A program made the translations under genes and the position numbers. Below the pieces are notes generated by a model, which saw only the letters and a program-made list of their open reading frames with translations, did no database searches and had not been told where the DNA came from. Positions 4,041 through 9,486 of a stretch of DNA of 9,486 bases are shown one piece after another. Within the stretch, counting starts at the first letter, position 1; every line of letters starts with the position of its first letter. This DNA comes from Propionibacteriaceae bacterium (GTDB taxonomy: Bacteria > Actinomycetota > Actinomycetes > Propionibacteriales > Propionibacteriaceae), in assembly GCA_024636075.1 (NCBI GenBank), contig JAGXHS010000043.1:1-9486 (forward strand), written 5' to 3'.

Positions 4041-4820
4041 ATGACCCAACCAATGGACATTGAGTGCTGGCTGACCGACATGGACGGGGTATTGGTGAAT
4101 GAGAACGCCGAAATCCCCGGCGCCAGCGATCTGTTGGCCCGCTGGGTGGACACCTCTCGGCGGTTCCTCGTCCTGACCAACAACTCGATCTTCTCAGCTC
4201 GGGACCTTACCGCCCGGCTGCAGTCCTCCGGGCTCATCGTCCCTGAGGAGAACATCTGGACCTCCGCACTCGCCACTGCCACCTTTCTCAAGCAACAACA
4301 CCCCGGCGCCCGGCTCTACGTGATCGGGGAATCCGGCCTGACGACCGCCCTGCACGAGGCTGGTTTCATCATGGTCGACGACAACCCGGACTATGTGGTG
4401 TTGGGGGAGACCCGCACCTACTCCTTTGAGGCCATCACCACAGCCATTCGCCACATCGTCGTCGGCGCCAAGTTCATCGCCACCAACCCTGATGCCATCG
4501 GGCCCAGCAAGGACGGGCCGTTGCCGGCGACAGGGGCGGTCGCCGCGTTGATCACCGAGGCCACTGGTCGCCGTCCCTACGTCGTCGGCAAGCCGAATCC
4601 GATGATGTTCCGGTCCGCGCTGAACAAGATCGAAGCGCATTCCGAGTCGACGGGCATGATCGGTGACCGTATGGACACTGACATCGTCGCCGGCATGGAA
4701 GCCGGACTGTTCACCGTGCTGGTGCTGTCGGGCATCACCGGTAGGAAGGAACTGAACTCTTACCCGTATCGCCCGTCGCTGGTGGTGGAATCGGTCGCTG
4801 AGCTGAACGAGATGCTCTGA
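4041..4820 (+). CDS. HAD-superfamily hydrolase, subfamily IIA (NagD-like phosphatase)
   Basis: 259 residues, a normal length for NagD-type phosphatases. All four HAD motifs are visible. Motif I is DMDGVL (nucleophile D13, acid/base D15), motif II is LTNNS (T46), motif III is VGKPNP (K184), and motif IV is GDRMDTDI (D209, D214). The segment between motifs II and III (about 80-180) is the C2-type cap that sets substrate choice. These soluble enzymes remove phosphate from small sugar phosphates, nucleotides or pyridoxal phosphate. The substrate cannot be read from the sequence. The start is set by the leaderless promoter at 4029-4034, and the 66 upstream in-frame codons overlap the divergent gene and show no similarity. 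It is transcribed alone and followed by tRNA-Lys on the same strand. Confidence 0.9.
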   Translation: MTQPMDIECWLTDMDGVLVNENAEIPGASDLLARWVDTSRRFLVLTNNSIFSARDLTARLQSSGLIVPEENIWTSALATATFLKQQHPGARLYVIGESGLTTALHEAGFIMVDDNPDYVVLGETRTYSFEAITTAIRHIVVGAKFIATNPDAIGPSKDGPLPATGAVAALITEATGRRPYVVGKPNPMMFRSALNKIEAHSESTGMIGDRMDTDIVAGMEAGLFTVLVLSGITGRKELNSYPYRPSLVVESVAELNEML

Positions 4821-4860
4821 ACACAGGATCGCACCCGAACCAGTGTTTGGGCCGGTCCAT

Positions 4861-4889
4861 TTCACCCAGCTGTGTGGCCCCGCTAGACT
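4861..4889 (+). promoter_or_regulatory. tRNA-Lys promoter
   Basis: TTCACC (4861-4866), a 17-bp spacer and TAGACT (4884-4889). Six bases separate the -10 from 4896, so the predicted start coincides with the first base of the mature tRNA. Confidence 0.6.
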
Positions 4890-4895
4890 TGCCGG

Positions 4896-4968
4896 GCCCC
4901 TATAGCTCAGCTGGCAGAGCAGTGGACTTTTAATCCATGGGTCGCGGGTTCGAACCCCGCTGGGGGCA
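4896..4968 (+). tRNA. tRNA-Lys (TTT)
   Basis: The acceptor GCCCCTA pairs with TGGGGGC (one T-G wobble). The D arm is GCTC-AGCTGGCA-GAGC, the anticodon arm is GTGGA-CTTTTAA-TCCAT (anticodon TTT at 4929-4931, closing pair G-T), and the T arm is GCGGG-TTCGAAC-CCCGC. The discriminator is A and no CCA is encoded (CAC follows). It lies 75 bp after the HAD gene with its own promoter, and its 3' end is 16 bp from the stop of the convergent patatin gene. Confidence 0.96.
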
Positions 4969-4984
4969 CACTGTGCGGGAGCAC

Positions 4985-6466
4985 TCACTCCTGACGGCTC
5001 ATCCACGGCGGAGTGCTGGTGGGTTCACTCGCTGGACGCGATTCGTAGCGTTGCCACCACTGGTCCGCGCCCTCTGGGCGGACCTCGTCGGGCAGCTGAT
5101 CGGCGCGGCGCTGGATGCCGAGCTTGACGCTGGTCAACTCCGTCAGCACATCGTTCGCTGCCCGGGAGTCGGCGTTCTCAAGAGATCGTTCGAGAACCTT
5201 CGCACGCAGCCGCAGATTGAACAGTTGGCGGGTACGTCGCCGCACGGCGGTTGGTTGGTCGGTCATCTCCTCGGCTGCCCGCACCCAGCCGTAGTCGATG
5301 TTCATGGCTATCAATCCCGGATCGACGGTGAATGCGTCGTGGATGTCGATCTCGGGTTCGATCACCACCGCTCCTGCGGAGCGGGCGTAGGCGATCTCGT
5401 CGCGTTCGGTCTCATCGGCCAGGATCTCCACCGAGCGCAGCATGATCGAGATCATGTCGGCGTTCGAGAAGCCCGCCTCGTGTGGCACCCCCGCCGCCTT
5501 GGAGACGACCACATAGGTGTTGGTCGCAGACAGGTGCGCCATCGCCATCTCCACCGGAACGTTGTCCCGCAGCCCGCCATCCAGGTACCACTCGTCGTCG
5601 ATCTCCACCGGCGCGAACACCCCGGGGATGGAGCACGAGGCCAGAACTCCGAGCGAGAAGTCGTGTTTGCTGCCCTGAATCGGTGAATTCGCGCGGTCCA
5701 CCAGGGTTCCGTTCTCGGTCATGTAGCGCAGCTCGCCGCTACCCATGCCGACCATCGCGATCCGGACTCGATGACCGGACGTCGCGATCTTGGAAGAGTC
5801 GAATCGACGCTTGCTGAGCAGCTGCTCCAGGAGGCCACCGGGTATGTAGAGCGATCCTGTTTGCTGTGCGCCGCGGAGGATGGCAGCGATGTCACTGCCG
5901 ACCGCGCTCAGCCGCGGAATCGCACGCAACGACTGGATCACCTTCAACGGTTTCACCGGCGCGCTGGTGACGTCGTACTGCCGGGTGGCGAGAGCGAGGG
6001 TGCGGGCCTGCGCGTCGAGCTCGGCCCACTGCGAATTGGAGGTGAGGCGTCCAGCATTCTCGTCCTCATCGGGTTCGGGTTCGCCGCGTCGCCGACGTTC
6101 CTCCATGGTCAACCGACGAGCCTCCATCAGCGCCTCCCCACGTTCCCGGAGCAGGGTTGTCCACGCCCTCTCGGTGAACATGTCGGAATGCGCGCGCATG
6201 CTGCGCCACAGCTTCTCCAGCACGCGCACCCCCTCGGCCTGCTCATTCGCGTCCGCGTGCTGGGCCAGCATGGCGACCTCGATCGCACCTGCCGAGGTGC
6301 CGACGAAGATGTCCGGGTTGATGCCAGTGATCTCGTACAGGTAGCGCAGCGCACCGATCTGGAAGCTGGCCTTGGACCCGCCCCCGGCGAGCACCAGTGC
6401 CTGCGACTCGGGGCGGCGTCCGAGCCACGACTCCGTGGTCATGCCGAACCATCCACCCCGTGCCAT
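4985..6466 (-). CDS. Patatin-like phospholipase family protein
   Basis: 493 residues. The patatin Ser-Asp dyad is complete: oxyanion loop GGGSK (28-32), nucleophile elbow GTSAG with S58, the ASCSIPGVFAPV block (277-288), and DGG with catalytic D296. Such enzymes hydrolyse acyl esters of phospholipids or act as thioesterases or lipases. The protein is longer than the usual ~300-residue bacterial form. It has a charged insertion with an acidic/basic run between about 95 and 205 (RRRRGEPEPDEDE near 124-136) and a helical tail after about 395. No signal peptide is seen, so it is probably cytoplasmic or membrane-peripheral. The ATG at 6466 is favoured because a -10 element lies exactly six bases upstream. 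M9 is the alternative start. It is divergent from the CDF transporter gene and convergent with tRNA-Lys. Confidence 0.92.
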   Translation of the reverse strand: MARGGWFGMTTESWLGRRPESQALVLAGGGSKASFQIGALRYLYEITGINPDIFVGTSAGAIEVAMLAQHADANEQAEGVRVLEKLWRSMRAHSDMFTERAWTTLLRERGEALMEARRLTMEERRRRGEPEPDEDENAGRLTSNSQWAELDAQARTLALATRQYDVTSAPVKPLKVIQSLRAIPRLSAVGSDIAAILRGAQQTGSLYIPGGLLEQLLSKRRFDSSKIATSGHRVRIAMVGMGSGELRYMTENGTLVDRANSPIQGSKHDFSLGVLASCSIPGVFAPVEIDDEWYLDGGLRDNVPVEMAMAHLSATNTYVVVSKAAGVPHEAGFSNADMISIMLRSVEILADETERDEIAYARSAGAVVIEPEIDIHDAFTVDPGLIAMNIDYGWVRAAEEMTDQPTAVRRRTRQLFNLRLRAKVLERSLENADSRAANDVLTELTSVKLGIQRRADQLPDEVRPEGADQWWQRYESRPASEPTSTPPWMSRQE

Positions 6467-6472
6467 GACCCC

Positions 6473-6501
6473 AGCTTAGGTGGCCGGCTTGGCCCTGACA
6501 G
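6473..6501 (-). promoter_or_regulatory. Leaderless promoter of the patatin gene
   Basis: On the minus strand CTGTCA (6496-6501), a 17-bp spacer and TAAGCT (6473-6478), then six bases to ATG 6466. The predicted +1 is the A of the start codon, and no Shine-Dalgarno sequence could fit. Confidence 0.55.
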
Positions 6502-6523
6502 GCTGGGCGAACCATACGGGATC

Positions 6524-6532
6524 TGCCAAGAT
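6524..6532 (+). promoter_or_regulatory. Extended -10 promoter of the CDF transporter gene
   Basis: TGC followed by CAAGAT (6527-6532) is an extended -10 element whose hexamer ends six bases before the GTG at 6539. This is the same spacing as the other leaderless genes here. No convincing -35 is seen. It supports GTG 6539 as the start. Confidence 0.42.
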
Positions 6533-6538
6533 GGGTGC

Positions 6539-7471
6539 GTGCACGATGATGGAGTACAGCGGGGACCGGCTCGGTTCAAGCCACCCGAGGACCTGACCCG
6601 TTTCGGCGTGCTCAGCATCGTGGCCGCTGTTGTCACAATCGGGCTGAAGTTGGTGGCCTGGCGAATCACCGATTCGGTCGGGTTGCTCTCCGACGCCGCC
6701 GAATCCAGCGTCAACCTGGTGGCGGCGGTCGGCGCGCTGATCGCGCTGCGGGTGGCGATCAAGCCCCCTGACAAGAACCACAACTTCGGGCACAGCAAGG
6801 TGGAGTACTTCTCCGCTGCTCTCGAAGGAGCAATGATCATGGTCGCCGCCGGTGTGATTCTGGTGTCGGCGGTGGAGAGGTTCCTGAATCCGGTGGAGTT
6901 GACCCGGTTGGGACTGGGTATCGGCATCTCGCTGGTAGCGGCGCTGGTGAACGGCATCGTCGCATGGCTGTTGCTACGAGCCGGCAAACGCTACGGATCA
7001 ATCACGCTGACCGCCGACGGCAAGCACCTGATGACCGACCTGTGGACCACGGCAGCGGTGGTTCTGGGGGTGGTGCTGGTGGCGTTGACCGGCTGGCAGC
7101 GACTCGACCCCATCATCGCCTTCGCCGCCGGCATCAACATCGTGATCACCGGCTGGCACCTGGTGTCGCAGTCTGCCGCCGGCTTGATGGACATCAGCCT
7201 CTCCAAGGAGGACAACGCCGTGATCCGCGGCGTGCTGGATAGCTTCACCTCCGAGGAACTGCTGTTCCACGCGGTGCGTACCCGCGAATCGGGACATCGA
7301 CGCTTCATGGAGATGCACATGTTGGTGCCGGGGGATTGGACAGTCCAGCGTGGCCATGACGCCGTCGAAGACGTCACCGAGGCGTTGGTGGCCGAATTCT
7401 CGAACCTGCGTGTGCTATGTCACCTGGAGCCGATCGAGGACCCGCGCTCCTACGAGGACATTGACATCTGA
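6539..7471 (+). CDS. Cation diffusion facilitator (CDF) family metal transporter
   Basis: 310 residues from GTG 6539. The frame is open for 256 more codons upstream, but that part is antisense to the patatin gene and has no family similarity. Several membrane helices fill residues about 22-195, with the family marker PPDKNHNFGHSKVEY at 76-90 and a soluble C-terminal domain after about 210 that in this family dimerises and senses metal. Transport-site positions align as E55-x-x-x-N59 in TM2 and H163-x-x-x-D167 in TM5, where Zn transporters usually have H/D-x-x-x-D in TM2. CDF proteins export divalent metals (Zn, Mn, Fe, Co) by proton antiport across the inner membrane, and the altered TM2 site leaves the metal open. 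The 3' end overlaps the convergent sugar kinase gene by 22 bp. Confidence 0.9.
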   Translation: MHDDGVQRGPARFKPPEDLTRFGVLSIVAAVVTIGLKLVAWRITDSVGLLSDAAESSVNLVAAVGALIALRVAIKPPDKNHNFGHSKVEYFSAALEGAMIMVAAGVILVSAVERFLNPVELTRLGLGIGISLVAALVNGIVAWLLLRAGKRYGSITLTADGKHLMTDLWTTAAVVLGVVLVALTGWQRLDPIIAFAAGINIVITGWHLVSQSAAGLMDISLSKEDNAVIRGVLDSFTSEELLFHAVRTRESGHRRFMEMHMLVPGDWTVQRGHDAVEDVTEALVAEFSNLRVLCHLEPIEDPRSYEDIDI

Positions 7472-8673
7472 TCGCCGGCATCGCTGACGCTGGCCACACC
7501 CGACGGATCGGTCAGCATCACCGACGCGGTGTCAGCGGTGTGGGGATGGGTGGCGATGTGCCGGGCAAGCCAGTCATCTGCGAAGGACGCTGACGCATCC
7601 GCATCCACCAAGGCCCACACGCTGCCGCCGAAGCCGGCGCCGAACGCACTGGCTGCACAGGCGCCGAGCTGGCGTGCGGAGCTGGCGAGGTCGATGGTTT
7701 CGGGCACCTGGTTCCCCAGCTTGCTGACTGCCAGGGCCATTGACTCATCCACCACGTCGCCGAGCCTTCGCAGATCCGATCTGGCCAGGGCCTCGGTGGC
7801 TGAGGGGACCAGTCGTTCGGATTCGACCGCGAACTGTTCCAATCGGGCAGCCAGACATGGGTCGGCCACCTGCCGGCGCAACCGGGAGAATGCCTCGGGG
7901 TCGCTGACCACCTCGGCGAGCGTCGCGTGGGCCGGACCGCCCGCACCGTTGGCCATCACGAGCAGGGTTCGGACGGCCTCGGCGGCCCGGTTGTAGCTTG
8001 TGCGAGCGGCGCCGGTCTTCTGTGCACTGACCCCGCTGACGGCGACCACCAGCTTGACGGAGTCGTCCATGGCGACGTCGCGTTCCCGGCGAATGGGTGC
8101 GAAGGAGAACTGGCTTGCTGTCCATGGCGTGCAGCACAGCATCGCGGTGTGGTCCTGGGAACCGCCGAAGGTGCCCACACCACCATCTCCGGCCAGGGAC
8201 TTGAAAGTCTGGCCGTTCTCCATGCAGGCGAGGTATTCCGCCAAGTCGATGGGGGAGGTGATGGTCTCCAGCCAGAGCGGCGATGAGTCCAGTTCGTTCA
8301 ACCGGGCCAGCGCTCGTGCCACACAGACGACCAGTGCCGAGGATGAGCTCATCCCGCTGGCAGGTGGCAGCGTCGAGGTGATTCGGAGCCGACAGCCGGT
8401 CAGCTCGCCGAAGTTGGCCGTCAACCGGTCGACCACCGACTGCAGGTAGTGGCCCCAGTGCCCCACGGGTCGATCCAGGAGCTTGCCGGCCGTCAGCTGT
8501 ACCCGGTCCGCGCAGATGTCGGTTTCGGCCAGCAGGCCATCGCCACCCGGTGCGGCAACCACCGTGATCCCACGGTCCACTGCGACCAGCAGGCTGCGAC
8601 CCCCTGCATAATCGGTGTGTTTGCCCAGCAACTCGACTCGACCCGGCACCACCGCGCGGACGTCCTGCCTCAC
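7450..8673 (-). CDS. GHMP-family sugar kinase, galactokinase-like
   Basis: 407 residues from a GTG at 8673. GHMP kinase signatures are in order. The sugar-binding motif is PGRVELLGKHTDYAGG (10-25), the ATP loop is PPASGMSSSSALV (103-115), the presumed catalytic Asp lies in FGGSQDHTAM (D174), SGVSAQKTG and SYNRAAEAV (213-234) match galactokinase, and AFGAGFGGSVWALV (343-356) is motif 3. The family phosphorylates the anomeric or a side hydroxyl of a free sugar with ATP. True galactokinases have G-E-H-T-D-Y, and here Glu is Lys18. The usual C-G-x-M-D-Q around the catalytic Asp is G-G-S-Q-D-H. The substrate may therefore not be galactose. It overlaps the upstream nucleotidyltransferase gene by GTGA, so the two are translationally coupled and likely act in sequence. 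The stop lies inside the end of the convergent CDF gene. Confidence 0.85.
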   Translation of the reverse strand: MRQDVRAVVPGRVELLGKHTDYAGGRSLLVAVDRGITVVAAPGGDGLLAETDICADRVQLTAGKLLDRPVGHWGHYLQSVVDRLTANFGELTGCRLRITSTLPPASGMSSSSALVVCVARALARLNELDSSPLWLETITSPIDLAEYLACMENGQTFKSLAGDGGVGTFGGSQDHTAMLCCTPWTASQFSFAPIRRERDVAMDDSVKLVVAVSGVSAQKTGAARTSYNRAAEAVRTLLVMANGAGGPAHATLAEVVSDPEAFSRLRRQVADPCLAARLEQFAVESERLVPSATEALARSDLRRLGDVVDESMALAVSKLGNQVPETIDLASSARQLGACAASAFGAGFGGSVWALVDADASASFADDWLARHIATHPHTADTASVMLTDPSGVASVSDAGDQMSMSS

Positions 8674-9486
8674 AGGAACACCGGATGGTCTGCGAGGGCT
8701 GCGGCGACGGAGCTGATGTCACTACGGCTGGAGAGATCCAGCACGCCCGCCGCGGTCGGGAACACGTCCAGCGGGTGGCCGGCCGCGATCATCGCCCGGA
8801 CGGCGTCGGGTAGCTCGAGTTCTCCGCGCGGAGAGGGCTCGATGGAATCGATGGCCTTGAAGATGTGGGGAGTGAACAGCCAGCAGTTCATGCTGACCAG
8901 CACGGGTGGGGGCACAGCCGCGAGCTGGGCCGCTGTGGGCTTCTCGATGATCTCGGACAACCCTCCGGTCTCGTCGATGCACAGCACAGCGAACGTGGAA
9001 ACCCGGTCGGCGGCCATGTTGCTGTCGCGAACAAGGGCCACGGACTCGTAGCCGATGGTGGCTGAAGCTGTCGCCTGCTGCAGCAGTCGCAGAGCAGCAC
9101 TGGGGTAGAAGTTGTCTGAGTTGACGACGCAGAAATGATCGGCAGCCGTGAATTCGCGGGCAGCCAGCACGGCATCTGCGGTCCCCAACGGCTCGGCCTG
9201 GGTGGCGAAGCTGATCCGCACCCGATCCGGGGCCAAGGCCCCGTAGTACTCGGTGATCATCCTGTGTTCCGGACCGATCACCAGACAGGCATCGGTGAAG
9301 CCCGCGTCTGCCAACTCGCTGATGACATGGTCGAGGAAGGGTCGCCCGACCGGGAGCATCGCTTTGACGCCGCGATTCGCCGCACGCTGCTGCGCCTCGT
9401 CCAGCGCGGTCCCCTCGGCCTCAGCGCGCATCCGGGTGCCCAGGCCACGGGCAAGGATGACGGCCTTGGTCGCTGGACGCTGAAGC
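8670..9486 (-). CDS. Sugar-1-phosphate nucleotidyltransferase (NTP transferase family); 5' end outside window
   Basis: The frame stays open to the window edge (reading LQRPATKAVILARGLGTRMR at the edge), with no start codon before the nucleotide-binding motif, so a few N-terminal residues are missing. Recognisable elements are ILARGLGTRM (the G-x-G-T-R nucleotide loop), VKAMLPVGRPFLDHVISELADAGF (read as KxMLPV plus a helix), PLGTADAVLAA, the metal-binding VNSDNFYP, and EIIEKP. About 271 residues are visible, close to full length. Enzymes of this family join a sugar-1-phosphate to an NTP, giving an NDP-sugar and pyrophosphate, in the cytoplasm. The TGA (8670-8672) overlaps the GTG start of the galactokinase-like gene. 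Kinase followed by nucleotidyltransferase is the logic of a salvage route from free sugar to activated sugar. Which base and which sugar cannot be told. Confidence 0.87.
   Translation of the reverse strand, partial: LQRPATKAVILARGLGTRMRAEAEGTALDEAQQRAANRGVKAMLPVGRPFLDHVISELADAGFTDACLVIGPEHRMITEYYGALAPDRVRISFATQAEPLGTADAVLAAREFTAADHFCVVNSDNFYPSAALRLLQQATASATIGYESVALVRDSNMAADRVSTFAVLCIDETGGLSEIIEKPTAAQLAAVPPPVLVSMNCWLFTPHIFKAIDSIEPSPRGELELPDAVRAMIAAGHPLDVFPTAAGVLDLSSRSDISSVAAALADHPVFL

Noticed and set aside
4821..4875. ACACAG (4821-4826) and CTGTGT (4870-4875) as an inverted repeat
   Set aside because: Six bases with a 43-bp spacer is within chance, and the arms do not align with the tRNA-Lys promoter elements.
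4973..4984. GTGC-GGGA-GCAC as a tRNA-Lys terminator
   Set aside because: A 4-bp stem without a T run is too weak to call.
4937..5686. Plus-strand frame of 249 codons
   Set aside because: It begins inside tRNA-Lys and is antisense to the patatin gene.
5771..6538. A long N-terminal extension of the CDF transporter
   Set aside because: The frame is open, but this stretch is antisense to the patatin gene and lacks CDF similarity. The GTG at 6539 gives the normal family length.

Overview
The window looks like an actinomycete chromosome. Coding sequence is GC-rich. The tRNA genes run in the actinobacterial order Glu-Asp-Phe, and three of the four tRNA genes have no encoded CCA. Several genes have a TAnnnT-like -10 hexamer exactly six bases before the start codon, the signature of leaderless transcripts common in this phylum. 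I cannot name a genus. No complete rRNA, CRISPR array or transposase is present.

Layout. Positions 1-395 hold the 3' end of a type II NADH dehydrogenase, closed by a strong bidirectional terminator (414-444). tRNA-Phe and tRNA-Asp follow on the minus strand, with their own promoter near 703-732. A divergent regulatory region leads to a class I CPD photolyase gene (phrB, 909-2273), apparently preceded by an 8-codon coupled leader ORF. Downstream, a perfect 47-bp direct repeat of the 3' half of tRNA-Glu (2391-2437 and 3134-3180) bounds a ~0.74 kb islet. The islet encodes only a 75-residue SHOCT plus transmembrane protein, and the intact tRNA-Glu gene (3134-3209) sits at its right edge. This has the geometry of a small integrative element or deletion remnant at a tRNA attachment site, with no integrase in the window.

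Next, on the minus strand, is the most unusual gene: a 214-residue protein with one N-terminal membrane helix followed by what reads as a GroEL apical (substrate-binding) domain alone, with no equatorial ATPase domain (3337-3981). It is divergent from a NagD-type HAD phosphatase gene (4041-4820), which is followed by tRNA-Lys. A patatin-like phospholipase gene (minus) and a cation diffusion facilitator gene (plus) are divergent from a 72-bp promoter region. The CDF gene converges with, and overlaps by 22 bp, a two-gene minus-strand operon: a sugar nucleotidyltransferase (5' end outside the window) translationally coupled by a GTGA overlap to a galactokinase-like GHMP kinase. Together these could convert a free sugar to a sugar-1-phosphate and then an NDP-sugar.

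Most of the window is housekeeping genes. The points deserving attention are the membrane-anchored GroEL apical-domain protein, the tRNA-Glu islet with its GGGAT motif cluster, the interruption of a Glu-Asp-Phe tRNA cluster by phrB, the phrB leader and inverted repeat, and the variant galactokinase-nucleotidyltransferase pair. All functional statements come from reading motifs by eye. No database search was run.
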